Shown here: piece after piece, positions 44,512 to 57,900 of the stretch
Position numbering within the stretch: the stretch's first letter is position 1
Layout of the letters: the number at the start of each line of letters is the position of its first letter
From: Bolinopsis microptera
Taxonomy: Eukaryota > Ctenophora > Tentaculata > Lobata > Bolinopsidae
Assembly (NCBI RefSeq): GCF_026151205.1
Contig: NC_087076.1
Coordinates: forward strand, 13,873,675-13,937,674
Reading direction: 5' to 3'
Length of the DNA: 64,000 nt
The notes under the pieces: model-generated
What the model saw: only the letters and a program-made list of their open reading frames with translations
Databases searched by the model: none
Told to the model about the DNA's origin: nothing
Translations under genes and position numbers: made by a program

Positions 44512-45657
44512 GGGTAAGGCACGTAATTTTGTCAGGGTACCTAATTTTGTCATTTTGCTCTGAAAAACTACCTCGGCTCGGAATTTCAGCTTGAAAGAAA
44601 AGGTTTGTGTATAAAAAGAAAGCTTAGACTTTGCTGAAACTGCTCCTACAAAGTTTAAGTTTCTAGCTCTTTTGCATCTGTGTCAAAAATGAAGGCGAAA
44701 CTGTTAACCCGAAAAATAAATAAGATCCTTAAGGTTTTCTTAAGGAATTTTCAAAATTTTGATTTATTGCTATTTCAAAAGTAATTGAGCTAGCTTCATG
44801 CCATTGCATATTTCAAATATCTTCTACAGCAGAAGTATACGTACAAATTTTCAAGTCTCTAGCGCAATTATTGTTCAAGTTACAGAGGGTGACAAAATTA
44901 GGTTCGATTTTGCCAAAAGTACCTAATTTTGTCAAAAAAATCGACCTTTCTCAAATTTCTTGTAAATCACAGATTGTGTTGAAAATGGCCTTTTACAACT
45001 ATTCTGAAGTTTTTTTCCCCATAGGATATGTATAAGGCACTTATAATAGCATAACACTTATAATAGCATATTTCGCCGAGGTGGATAATCTGATTTTTTC
45101 AATCTAAAATGACTAAAAAAATATTTGATGAAATTACTAAGCAAGTGATCTATCTACAGACATGAAAATTTCAACCTAGACTTAGAACCAATCGTTTTTC
45201 AAGATACCAGTGGTTTCAGGGGCATTTGGGGGCTATTTTCTAAGATTAGATACCCAAAAAGTGTCATCTTTTCATCAAGCTACAAAACTATGAAAACATC
45301 ATATCTTTGGGATTTTTGAGGTCAATGTTGGTAAAAAAGCGCTCGAATGATGCATCCAGGTAGTCTAAAATACCGAGAAACGGCTATTTTTTGCACAATC
45401 TTCAAGTGACAAAATTAGGTTCGGGATGACAAAATTAAGTAAAGTCACCTAATTTTGTCATTTTTTCAAAATAATTTTTTTGAACATCTTCAACCCCAGC
45501 AATTTCGATCATTTTTGTGTTAGAACTTGCCTAGACTGTCTACTATAACATGGTGGAGGTTTCATCTAAATCGGAATTTCAGACGAGGTTAAAACCCATG
45601 GTTTATATCAGGCAGTCGGAAAATTGCCAAAAAATGACAAAATTATGTGCTTTACCC
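44512..45657. mobile_element. TA-flanked 1.15-kb non-autonomous DNA transposon
   Basis: The ends gggtaaggcacgtaattttg and (inverse) gggtaaagcacataattttg pair with two mismatches over about 23 bases. Both ends are flanked by TA (44510-44511 and 45658-45659), as in Tc1/mariner/pogo insertions. Inside, 'cctaattttgtca' and its complement recur at least six more times, in both orientations. No transposase frame was found. Confidence 0.82.
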
Positions 45658-45719
45658 TAGTCTAGGTGAAGCTAAAATAATCTGTAACACGATGCTCGAT
45701 ACTCGGTAAAAGTCGACAG

Positions 45720-45851
45720 CGCATTTCCAATGTTAGATTGGACATTTGAAAACACCATGCCTTGCAGTGATGATGAAGAGATCAGTGGGCCAGCTGGCTC
45801 AAATGTGACTCCCACCGAATATGATGATACCATGGATCTTTTTGGAAGACG
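45720..45851 (+). CDS. Candidate internal exon of 132 bases, acidic
   Basis: An acceptor (GTCGACAG) at 45718-45719 and a donor (GACG|GTAAGA) after 45851 enclose an open frame, MLDWTFENTMPCSDDEEISG and on to TPTEYDDTMDLFG. Both borders are phase 2, so it could be included or skipped between the 43542 exon and the 51979 Wnt exon without breaking frame. No homologue is recognised. It might instead belong to an unrelated gene. Confidence 0.3.
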
Positions 45852-45859
45852 GTAAGATA

Positions 45860-48418
45860 ACTCTGGTTTTGGTCCTCCCACTACCCTCTGCTCAATGTTA
45901 TCTTAGTTTTGTCCCAAAAATGAGTGTTATTATCTCGCAGATGATTGTTTTTTGCACGAGTTATAAAGAGCGTATGGTGTTCAATTCTTTTGACATCCGT
46001 TTTTATTTATGGGCTGTTTGTTTTCATTATTACAATTCGACATTGAGCCTTCTGGCCCTCGCAGTTTTTCTCTTCGAACATATCTAACAACAAAATCCAG
46101 CTTTTTTTCCCCGTTATATCTTTTGGCCACAATTTGGTATCCCTTTGTTCCATTGCCATATATTCTATATTGACCAGGAAGCAGGTGGAATAATATCAAA
46201 TATGTGCTGCATATTGATAAGTTTGGGTCTAATGAGACACTAAGTGGGTTGCATTCCCCGCCCCGTAATTGCACTGCTTGACGACGATTACTTTGGGACA
46301 CTGTAGAGTCACGCCCTTAGAGGGACCAGCGCCGTTCTCCGTCTTGAACCGCCGCGATCCACGCTCTCCTATTCTGTCTCTTTCGGGGGCCAAAATGGGT
46401 TTTAGTCTGGTTTTCCGGGATGATGTGTCTATTTTAATGTTCTCGATTATTACGATCTAATCGATTGGAGATAATCAAAGTAAAGTCGGGTGCTTTAGGT
46501 TAACAAAGCAAATGGTGCTCTTCTCAAGTCCGGTTTAATTGCGAACAGACAGGTCGATGATTTTCCATAGTGCCGCAATCTTTGCATAATGTCATTATCA
46601 TTATTATATCTCGAGTGCAAAAATGATTGAATGGTTCAATGGAAAAATAGGAAAAATGGAAAGTTGGTCTATTAATTTGTAAGGGATTAATGGTTTTCGG
46701 AAAATAAAGTTCCAAACAAGCTCATTTGTATTTGGTACGAGAAATTATTTGAAACGGGTGCGGAGTTGAACAATCTCGACGGTGGTAACAGTTAACACTT
46801 CATCATTTTATTCTACATCAGGACTGTTTGATGACCAGGACCCCCGAGTGAGTTTGAAACAGAGGAAGACAACAGAAGATCTTCAAGTACAAGCATGCAT
46901 AATGAGCCCATTTCCATCTTGTATGGCCGATGGTTCATGAAGCAGTGGCTGTATCATGCGAACAATTTGTCTCCAACATGAAAGTTTAATCAAGCTTAGC
47001 CTTTCAGAAAATTATTTGCATGAAATCTGTCATAATTCTGATCAATATTGAAATTGGGATAATTACATTGATCAGCATGCTTGATACTTAAAACGTAAGA
47101 TTGAGCTGATATCATCCTATGCTGCTGAAAACATTACACAAAAGTGCAAATAATTCTTTAACTTAGCGAGCGTTTTAGTACGCTGTCGCAAGATTTTCGG
47201 ATTTAGCGATTTTCGTATATCCAATTCTTATTCTTCCGTCTATTTTGATGTAAGGAACACTGTAACTAACACTGTAACAACCCTGCAACTACATGATATA
47301 AAATGGTTTTTAGTTGAAGATCACTCAATCACTCTAAGGTCACTCTGATAGGAATAGAAATTCGAAGCTGATAGCGTTTATTGGTTAAAACTTGTGGTTA
47401 TGTAATTAATTTAAGATATACCTAAACCATGATCAGAATCGGATTAACCAGGAGACATAGTATCGGTTTCTGTTCCGGTCTCGCTTCAGAATTGCCCTTC
47501 AAAATTTGATATCTTGAACGTATATTCTAGAAACCGAGATGCAACACAGTAAATTCCCCCTGAAGACCAACAGCTAATTGTCTTGAAGCTTATTATCATT
47601 GCATATGAAGTGTCCTTGATGTGTTCCGTTGGTTATTTTGGGAAACAGTTTGATCGCACCGCCAAAAAAGTAAAAATCGATTCATTTAAAATGAAGAACT
47701 TGATTTACTATTTACGATTGAGGCTGAAATTTAATCTTAATAGCGATCTATGGGGGTTATTTGGCAAGCACTTTCGGCAATTTTCTTTATGAGACTAGAC
47801 TCCAATATTCTGCTCAGATTATGAATGCAGATGGTCAAATTTGGATTGATTTTATGAAATTCGTAGAGGGGCATATTTCTTATCGTGCGATAAGTCCCAT
47901 GAGAGATGAGCCTTCACACTTAACAATTACGGTTGCATACTTAAAATTAAAGTTTTGTCACGTGATGAAGGGGTGTTTTTTCGGGATGTTCGGGAGCCTT
48001 GATCATTCGCAAGTTACCGCGAGCTGTCAAAGGCTTCCAAAAGTCATTACGGTAGGAACATGGCGTATCAAGTTTTCACGATTCATAAGCAATTTTGGCG
48101 ATTGTAAATTTAACACGCTGAAGGGAAAAAAGGCTCGCCCAAAATTAGAAAATAGTATTAGTGGCCACCGATATTTTGTTCGTATGATTTTTTCTCCCTA
48201 GGGCCGAAGGAAAAGGCTGAATATTTTTTGGGCCGTGAATATTTGGGATATTTAAATTCTGAGTTCGAAAGTTACCCTTATTGGACTGGATTTCTGCCAA
48301 AGAACAGAAGAATGTACGTGAGAAAAAAATTTCTGGATTAACTTAATCCGATTAAGACCTGGTCATTCGTCATCGGAATTTTAAATCGAATCCAAATTGA
48401 TTTACCGGAAAATCTTAA
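45860..48418. other. No gene recognised
   Basis: A 146-codon frame at 47761-48201 and an exon-like 'LFDDQDPR|GTGAGT' at 46812-46846 were seen, but neither connects convincingly to anything. Confidence 0.4.
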
Positions 48419-48915
48419 GGCCAGGACCACTTTCAGCCGGAAAGTTGTTTACGAATATATGACTCATTCACTGATGTTCATGTTGGTAGGTAGATTATTG
48501 ATATAATCATTAATAAAAGGTGAGACGACAAGGATGATTAAATTCAACATTAATTTAGATTTAAGACTGGACAAAAACATAAGACCGGGCCCACTTTCAG
48601 CCGGAAAACTTTAATTATGAATATATGACTCATTCACTGCAATGTTGGTAGGTAAATTAGTCATATTCTCCTTTTTATTAAGAGTGTGAGATGACAAGAT
48701 GACGTCTTCAATTGAATTCGACATTAATTTATGTTTACGACTGGACTAAATTCCGGACCATTTCAGCCGGAAAACTTTTTTGTGAATATGTGACTCGTTC
48801 ATTGATGTTGTTAGGTGAATTAGTCATATGTTCATTTTTTAAGAACCTGATTCGTAAAATTACAAGGATGACGTAGTTAGTCAATCGAAATCGCAATAAA
48901 TTTGTGTTAAAGAAT
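48419..48915. repeat. Satellite-like tandem repeat, three copies of about 165 bp
   Basis: Each copy has 'tttcagccggaaa', 'gaatat.tgactc.ttcactg', 'ggtaggt.aattagtcat', 'gacaaggatgac' and 'gacattaatttatgtttaag'-like words in the same order. Copy borders lie near 48419, 48590 and 48757. Confidence 0.88.
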
Positions 48916-51366
48916 GGACAAATTTCTTCGTACAAAATTTTGCTGGAGCCCTAAAAAGAAACTGCTTGTAAAATATACAATATTTCGTGATTTTGACTTT
49001 TTGTGGCGGTACACACTTTTAAAGTTACAATATCTTGCAGAATTCAACGGGATGATGAAATTAAATCCACAGACCCTTGATATCATTCATTTATCGTATC
49101 CCGAATCCCACAAATGGTGGTTTTACTTTTTATAATGCCAATTTTTCTCGACATTTTATATTGTCCCTAAACCTGTCACCCTATCACTCCGCACTCGCTC
49201 AATTGCAGGGATTTAATGCATATATTGAGAGTAAGAGTTGATGAAACCATATTGGCAATATAGTTTTAACGATTACAATTTGTCAGCTAATGGCCATAAA
49301 TTTCATAATTTTAATTGTTCAGTGTTCTTTTAACCAATCATTTTTCCTTAATCGGTGAGTCAAAAGTGGTTATGTTTTTATCCACTCAGCCTTCATTTCT
49401 CTAACCTAAGGTACGATAATGTATTATTCGAATGGTTAGTACGTGAACATTTGTCGCGGTAAATGTTTTTTAAATAGAGTGAGAGAGCCCTGAAATGCAA
49501 TAGTTGTTGATAGTTGAATCTCAAAAGCTTACATGTGCAACAGTTCAGGGACTCCGTCGTTATTTCTGCTAAAACCTTTGACAAGGTTGCGAATGTGGGA
49601 AAATATTCGTTTGCAGTTTCAAGAGTCGTTGTCAAGTAAGGCCTCTGTCAGGAAATAGCCCTAGTAAGGTATCTCTTCGAATATATATTTCCCAGAATAA
49701 TTTTTAGCCGCCCCATTTTAGATGGGTTAATTATTTTCCTTATTTCACATACAAGACATTAAACCATACATGAATTTCTATTCGCAATGATTTCAAACGG
49801 CAAGATGAGCCTACAGAGTGGCATTCCCATTCCACTCCGGCGAAATAAGTGGTGAAACTGCTTGTAGGTAACAATGGTATCCGGTGAGCGGCCATGCGTA
49901 GAGGGGATTAATGCACCTTTCATTCAGTATTTCAATTAGTGTACCAACCTGTGCTATGGTACTTTTAGCCCAGTACTTTGCAACAATCCCTGATGAATCC
50001 ATTTCAATGTATCACTAAACTGCTATGGATTGTGCCCCTCGGTATGCACAAAGTTAAATTCTTTGTGGAAATCATTTAATTCACAAATCACATATTAAAT
50101 TCCGGAAAGATGAATAAAATTTCTATCGATTCACCTTGTAGTCTTCCTTAATCCTAAATGAGGTCGGTTTTAACAGTTCCGTCTATCGAGCTGACGATAA
50201 TGCGTCTAATTTCCTCCTACCGTCGAAATCATGCCGAAGCAGCTGAGTGTTTGTACAATTCCCCCAGGTCGCATTCTAGCCCGGTGTGTTTCGCCCGCGG
50301 CTATTTCTGTAACAAAAGTTTTATTAAGTATTCTTTGTTGAAGTGCGGCGCATATACTTGAAGATCATCTGAACATCTTTGAGGATGTGAAAGACTTTGA
50401 AGTCGAACGGATAAAACCCAGAAATTCCCTTCAGCATCACCATCGTGCATGCTTCGTCAATTTTAATTTTAGCTCCGTACGTCATGGTTGTGATCTTTTG
50501 GGAGGTACCGACCGCGTAAATGAACAGGTTCATGACTTTACTTCCAATTTGTTAATGTCTCGAGCTTCAGGAAGCTTTAGACGTTCATTGAAGTATGACT
50601 AAATCTTTGATGGGCTGAGCCGCTTTAATCTAATGCTAACAACGCACCCGTTATTTGTTTTTGCATAAATTAAGTCCGTGTTATGATTGCATGAAGATGG
50701 ATTCTGACTAATGGGTTCATCACGTGATTGGGTTGGAAAATTACTGACGAAATCGGGGTGTGTTACCGGGCCGGCAACGCATTATCTCATCAATACTTGC
50801 TTTTTGTCATCAAGAGAAGCCCTGATGAATCGCTGATGTCACGTCACGTGCTACAAAGGCTATTTCCACATGAGTCACGCAGTCCCCCCATCTTCTCCCT
50901 GAACTAACCCGATTTTTCGAAACACCGTTGCCTAGGATTTCCGTAGTTTCGTAGTTTGGCGTACAACAATTACATGTTTGTACTTACCGTACTTAAAATT
51001 GTGCAGTAATTTGGGCTAGGAAGCGAGGATTTTGTTAATCATTTCTCACAGCTGCGTCTTGTCACCTGCAAACGGCATCCCTGCTGGGATAACGCAGTAA
51101 GCTCTCAAAGGCAGGAATGTACCCCACGTGACAGGTCACGCGGGTTTAGATAATCGATCTGAGATATTGTGCCATACAGGATATATTAGACTAGACCTAT
51201 TAAGCCACTTAATGCAATAATAATATAGGGGCAAGATAATTGCACTGCATGCCACCACCACTCATATAGTTTTTTATCTATGAGGACCTGAACAATATCT
51301 TGCGCGTCCAAAAATCTTCCTTACCAACCACTTATCTTTAACTTGTTTCCCCGTACAAATTGTCAT
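48916..51366. other. No gene recognised; upstream of the Wnt exons
   Basis: It probably contains the Wnt promoter or a long first intron. No TATA/CCAAT set or coding exon could be supported. Confidence 0.4.
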
Positions 51367-51533
51367 ATGCCTTTGTCAAACGTCGTTATGCTTGCTTGCT
51401 CTCTGCTCTTCTCCACGAAAATCTCCCTCGTTAACTCGTTTCTGCCGTCGAGGACGATTGCCCCAGAAACGCTCTCCCCCATGATAACGCCGCTGTGGCC
51501 CACCTACACCACTCACCAACCCACCCCTAGAAG
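51367..51533 (+). CDS. Alternative candidate first exon of the Wnt gene
   Basis: The open frame MPLSNVVMLACSLLFSTKIS reads on to PTYTTHQPTPR and a donor (GAAG|GTTAGC) after 51533. It leaves two codon bases and so also fits the 51979 exon (AG+T). Composition is GC-richer than the surroundings. The hydrophobic stretch is weaker than at 43542. Joining it would give a 396-residue Wnt. Both first exons could be real alternative starts. Confidence 0.4.
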
Positions 51534-51978
51534 GTTAGCGTTTTTACCCTACAACTTATATTGGAGCTCCTAGACCGTCATTAGATCCCGAACTTTCGTA
51601 GCCCTTCTTTGATGAGGCGATGTGAGTGTGAAGTTTTAACAACTGTTGATTGGGTTAGAGGGAATAATCTTATGTAAAGATTGATACCTGAACGGTTCAA
51701 AGGGTCTGGCGCTGGATTGTTGGAAAATTACTGTAATTTTCTGTTGATTTCCTTTCTGACATTGTTAATCTCGAATCCAGAAGAAGGGAAATTCAGAAAC
51801 TAAATGTTCGCGGATCGTTTGATCTTTATACTTTGATCAATGCCCATCTTCCTTTTTCACTGAGAAAATCACTGCACGTTTGTCCATACTTTATTCATTT
51901 ACTCTTTGAACATCTTATATCAGTTTTGCCGTATATTTTGAACGCGAACCCCCGAGTAAAATATAGAATTGATTTCAG

Positions 51979-54900
51979 TCCAGTTGGAGAGATTACAAGG
52001 AGTCAGGGGCTGTCGACGGAAGCTTGTCAGAGGGTTAACGGACTGACTCAGAAGCAAAAAGCTGTTTGCGCCGAATCCCCCGCTCTTATCCCCGTGATTG
52101 TGCAGGTTAGTCTCCACTCGTATTCCCCTAATATCACTAGTCCGATATTTTACACAGCTTGCTCACTCTCCCCGAATCTTTGTCAGACCCGGGCATTAAA
52201 TTAATTAAACTCTGATCAAGATCGAGACTAGTCTAGATCGTTCTTTCAAAGTGACCCTGAATCCTTACATACGCTGTTATCATGATTTGCTTTTAGGGTA
52301 TCAAAAAAGCTATCTCGGAGTGTCAGCAGCAATTTCGTAGCCGACGGTGGAATTGCAGCTCGTTTGAAGTAAACGTCGTTTTTGGGAAGAAAAGGAAGCC
52401 CCAATTGCCAGGTTGGAGACCAATCGCTTGATCCCGTGAACTCTATGGATTTTTAGCTATCAAAATTGTGTTAAAGCTGACGACGATAATCACATGAATT
52501 TCGTGAGCTTCGGAACAAAATCTTTATTGTACCAGATCCATGGTTTCCAGAACCCCCATCTTTCCCCTCATGCTGTTTACTGCATTTCCTTTTTATGTTT
52601 GTGTTCAGTTCTCGGTGACTGTTTTACTTCTATTTGCTACCCCGATAGAAACATTATGCTTGAACTCAAAGCAGCAGCCACTCATCCAGATTATGAAATA
52701 GCCAGACAATGTTACCTAAAATACTTTGTTGCTAGAACTTTCTTCAAACTGTAACACCAAAATTTGATAAATATAGATATTCAATGGTTACACTCGATGG
52801 TTACACTGTCGAGTAAAACATTTGAGCGATTTAAAATTATTTAAACCTCGAACCCTTTTGAAGGTCCAGATTTCTTCTTCAGAATATGCGCATATTTATT
52901 GTAAAGCTATGGTTACATCAATTTGTCGAACTTGATCGAGATTTGAATTAAATCGCCTATGACCATCACCATTTCGAGGGTGTACGCCATTTTTCCTCCC
53001 GAACTTTAATCGTACGACGTTTGGCCCAACCTCAATTAAACCTACCCTCACCTATAACCTTAACTCTATTCCTATAACTGATCCTGACACAATTTCTAAC
53101 AGCAACACGCACCGAGACCATAACCATGGCTCTTTGCCCCTTTGTCCCTTGACCCTAATTCAATACAGCAGAGGATAAAATTTCGAGGGTAACAATTTTT
53201 GTCGCTTCAGTTAGAGATGAACAAAAAATCCTCACCTGCTGATTTATCCAAACCACTAAAGTCACACGATATGTAACTTTTAGTTTAATATTATATTTTC
53301 AGGAACCAAGGAGAGAGCAGTTATCCATGCTATAGCGAGTGCTGGCGTTGTGGACGTTGTGGCTAAGTCGTGTTACAATGGTAACCTCACAGCCTGTGGT
53401 ATGTGTCCGGTCGGTGTCCGGAACATAGGCCCTAACAACGCCTACCAGTGGGGCCTCTGTAGCGACAATATTGTGGTGAGTTCAAAAGTTGCAGTTTTTT
53501 TTTCTTTCAGTCGCTTTTCAGTTTCTGGTGGCTGCGATCCGAGTTTGCGAGGTTTTGTTATCCAGACTCCAGAGTGAACTAGTTTTAGTCTTTGGGTTTA
53601 TTTTCCGGAGTGAGCAAGTGTTAGATTAAGTGTTGATCGCTGAAATTAGATTTTTAAAGATTTAATATTGATACCCGGAGTGTGTATCTTTAACTCTGGT
53701 GTTCAATCCTGACGATAAGTTAGAAAGCAGTGATTTGAAAAATGATTATTAAGAGTTGGAAGACGAGTGAACTCAAGATGTGTTCAGGTTTTGGCTGGTT
53801 TTGAACAATTCGATTTGGTTAGGTTTCAGCAAAAATGTTACCGAAGCAACCGAAACTTTGCCGAACTTGTTCAAGGTTTTATTCGTTCGACAAATCACTA
53901 ATATTTTCAGTAAGACCACCACCTTTACCATCAGTGATCAGTATTTTTGGCCATTTTTAGCATTGTAGCATTTTTAGCCGAATCTACATGTGTCCAGAGT
54001 CAGATTTTGATCACTGCAAATTATCCAACTTTAATCATGATATTTGTCATCCCGCACTGTTTCCTATCAGTATCAATAAAGTTCAACAAACATAAAATGT
54101 AATGGCTTCGCAGACGTTCGGTTCGGGTTTGCTTAACATTCCCGGTTCTGTCGTTTCCCGCTCCCAAGTTTCACAGTTTTCTATGAACAACCTAACGTCC
54201 CTGTAATTGCAAGCCATTTCAAATTAATTTCCGATTTGGCAAAAATTGTCACAATTATCTCGTTTATACATTTTACCACGTGATGACTTGATGAGGTAGT
54301 AGGTGATGATTTCCGTTTAACCCCGCGTAACACACGATTCCCTGTTCAGCTAAGTGCCACGTTTGCAAAGAGGATGCTGGATGCCCGAGAAAACAGCTAC
54401 ACTCCGCTCTCCGCCCTCAACCTCCACAACAATGAAGTCGGCAGAGAGGTGACTTTGCATAACTTTTTCTTCGGCTCTATCCACATTCGAGTCGTACAAT
54501 TAATCATCCCTAATTTCTTTCTTCCATCCATTTTAAATGGCACCACTTTGAATGGCACCACTTTAAATGGCACCACTTTAAAATTCACTTAATTTGTCCA
54601 TTCTCATCATTCCCCTCCATTCAGACTACGTACGAGCTAGCTAGCAAAACATGCCGCTGTCACGGTCAATCTGCTTCCTGCTCCGTTCAGACGTGTTGGC
54701 ACGCTTTCCCTACTTTTGACAAGGTAAAGTGGTCCCTCCGATTCCATCTCCTCACAGGCTTTACAAATACGCTCACCGTGCCGCTTATAGTTATACTCTA
54801 TTTCTATCATTTTTAAGTTCGAAAATCCCAATATCACACCCATGCTGGTATTCGGACTATTCAGGCTGTTAAAAATGCCCTTTGAGATTCCGCTCAGTTT

Positions 54901-57900
54901 TTTGAATCATTGCCTTAATGTGAGCTAACAGCAGCTTTACTAGCTAGTTTAATAGTGGTCTGACCGACAGGTTGCGAGGAAGTTGGCGATGAAGTACGAC
55001 ATGGCGCTCCTAGCAGTTGAGTTTAGGAAAAGATCGGGTCTGTTCAAGCTGGTAGAAGCTGACCAGCCTTCCAAGAGACTGGTGAATCACCGACAGAAAG
55101 GAGGAATTAACAGGGACCAGGAAGTCACTCAACTTTATTATTTGAAGGTAATAATCTAGCCCAGGCTTGCATTCCATTCTTTATTCCTGTTTTATGAGAA
55201 TTTGAATTTCCATCGCTGATCAGATTTTCCAAATTCTGGATCGATGCCAATCATGTAACTCGATTTTTGAGATTAAAATTATTACCTTCCAAAACTAACG
55301 GATGAGGGTCAGCGAATGTAAGTGTTGAACAAAAATCATAAAGTTTAGTCTTGCATGAAGTCAACCTGAAGCACTATTGAAAAGTTACTAAGGTAGTTCA
55401 AAGGAAAAGCACTTTGAGGGATCAAAGTGGCATAACAAATTCCTTTAGTTTTGGACACCTGAAACTACAAAAAGATTTTCAGATTCTGTATGACTTCATG
55501 AGGAACTACCTTCTATTAAAGGACAGAGGATGCCAAGTTTTAGATTTTAAACCTTGAATTTAGGGGAGGGGATCATTTTGTGCTATTATAAGAGCTTTTC
55601 CCGCTTCACGTGTATTTAAAAGCCTTGGTCTATCAATAACTGATTCACGTAGACCAGCTTAGAAATAATTAAGTTTAAAAACTGAGTCTTAAACGGCGTA
55701 AGACAGTGTTGGTTGGGAGCTGAACGCAGCCTGGCTGTGCTTAGCACTAAATTCTCTAGAAAATAGTGCTAAGGGATCAATCTGACGCCCTTAATTGAGA
55801 TTTGTGATAAAAGTATTCTAGATAGATGCCATATTTAACCCTTGCGGGTTGATAAGTAGGTGACAACATCATGCGTACGTACAACTGGCGCTAAGTTGGC
55901 TAAACATGTGCTAAATAGGGGCGCGGCCGCTGATCATAGAACACGTGACACGATCAGAGAACACTTGACATTATACATGAGGATAAATAGTTCCATGGTT
56001 TAATGAGTTTACTACTACGCGGAGAGTTGAAACCCTCCTGCCTACCTACTTACAATAGCCATTCACGGCGTAATCCAAGGACTTCCCTTGCTGTAAAATC
56101 CCCTGCCTGAGTTGGGTTTCTTTCCATGAAAACTACGAGTGTGGAGACTTTGCAGATCAAAGTTGGTAAATTTAGTAAGTTGTATATGGCCATGTGAGCG
56201 GTCACGTGACATGACCGCAAGTACTGTAATACCAGTGATTAGAGTTAACATGGTGTTAAGGAGTGTTTTATTTCAGGAATCACCGAGTTACTGTGATCCA
56301 GACCCCACCAGAGGCTCCCTCGGCACACGGGGCAGACGTTGCACGCTCTCCGGGGACAAGTAAGTTAACAGTTTCCCATTTTTATTTTTTAAACAGACTG
56401 CCTTTATTCACGTCATGATTTATAAAACAATGTGTCGAAACCAGCGCAATAATTTGGGACCTCCCTTTCTAAATCTTCCCAATGTTTTAAGGTGAGGTTC
56501 ACGACATTACCAAGTGGTGTGGAAACACACACGATTTTAATTATTTGTTGCCAGAATTATTCGTCGTAAATTTTCAATTTAGATGTCCAATAGTAGACTA
56601 AATTGAGAGGAAGCCGGCTATTTTTCTTTTCTGGGAGGTTCCAGCTGCCAGGTGGTTGGGTTGAGTCTATCTGTCTGGAATAGTTATCTGGTTAAGTCTA
56701 CCCCGTACTCCACAACACGTGAGATCAGCCTTTGTTCACTGTCAGTTCCCTTTAACTTCACCCTTAGTAGGAAACATTAAATACCGCACTGTGTATTGGG
56801 TGGGACCCACTTTGAAGTGCCCACCCTGAACCCTCTCTCTTTTCCCCAGTGTATAAATCGAGTATGGAAGTGTGCCAGAATATCGGTTATTTTACTTGGT
56901 ACTTCCTAATTTTTTGGGCTATTTCTTGGAACAGTTCAGCAATTGGTGTGCGTGCTGTGGGACTAGTTTACTGTCATTTTAACGTAAAAGGCTACCGACT
57001 CCCTGGCCATAAGACTGTTATATATCAGCCATGATATCAGCCATGATCAAGATGCAAAAATAGTATTAGTAAATTTAAAACCCACCATGTTTACCAGGGC
57101 GGATCCTAGTACCGTCCTCACTTTAAAGGGAAAATACTGGGAGCTTTTGGCGCTTTGTGCTGCTTCAAAGGCGCCAGACCTATTTCTACTTATCCAGAAG
57201 ACATGATATACTATCATGTCTCGAAATTTCATCGATTTAGGGCCTTGGTGCACAAATTATTAAAATTCTTCCCACGAATAAAATCCTGGTGATAACCTGG
57301 ATGTGTACTCATTACTCATTGGTGGCTAACGTTGTTTGATCGAAACATTAAAACTGAACTGGTTTCATATCCCCATAAATCAAGCAGTTTAGGCGTGTCT
57401 CATGTCGGAGAATGCTAATTAGAACAGCTGATTCAAAGTTGACAGGAGTGACAACCTAGGGAGATTTTAACCATCCCAGTTTTTGAGTTTTGACTAAACT
57501 TTCGACCAATCGTTTTCTGCTGATTAGCACACATCCGGTGAGAATGACATGTGTGGTAATGGGTCACTTGTAAGCATTTCATTTTTTCTTCTAATGATTC
57601 TTAGAGTGATGCCTCATTAAATCAGGTTACCCAAGATACTGAAATAGTCGCTCATAAGATTCAAGCGATCCAGTACCAATTTCTGGGATTTCGACATTTC
57701 CATTAATCGCCGCTCGGTTTCTTCTTTAAGATGTCTCTGGCCACCGTTTAAATTTAATTCTGGTTGAAAAGAAGCTTATTTTCCAGCTTAGAAGGTTCTT
57801 AACTCGAACTAGGCTAACATAATTGAATTTTTTTAAAATACTAAAGACAACTAATTTCAAATAATCGATAGATTAGTTATACTTGGATTTGGCATAATGA

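Noticed and set aside
46812-46846. Possible mini-exon LFDDQDPR before a GTGAGT donor
   Set aside because: The phase does not fit the upstream candidate exon at 45720-45851, and it is too short to judge.
47761-48201. 146-codon open frame
   Set aside because: No domain, no splice or signal logic and no codon pattern. Frames of this length can occur by chance here.
52980-53170. Telomere-like CCTAACCCT-type words
   Set aside because: Only loosely degenerate 'cctataaccttaac' sequence with no regular period.
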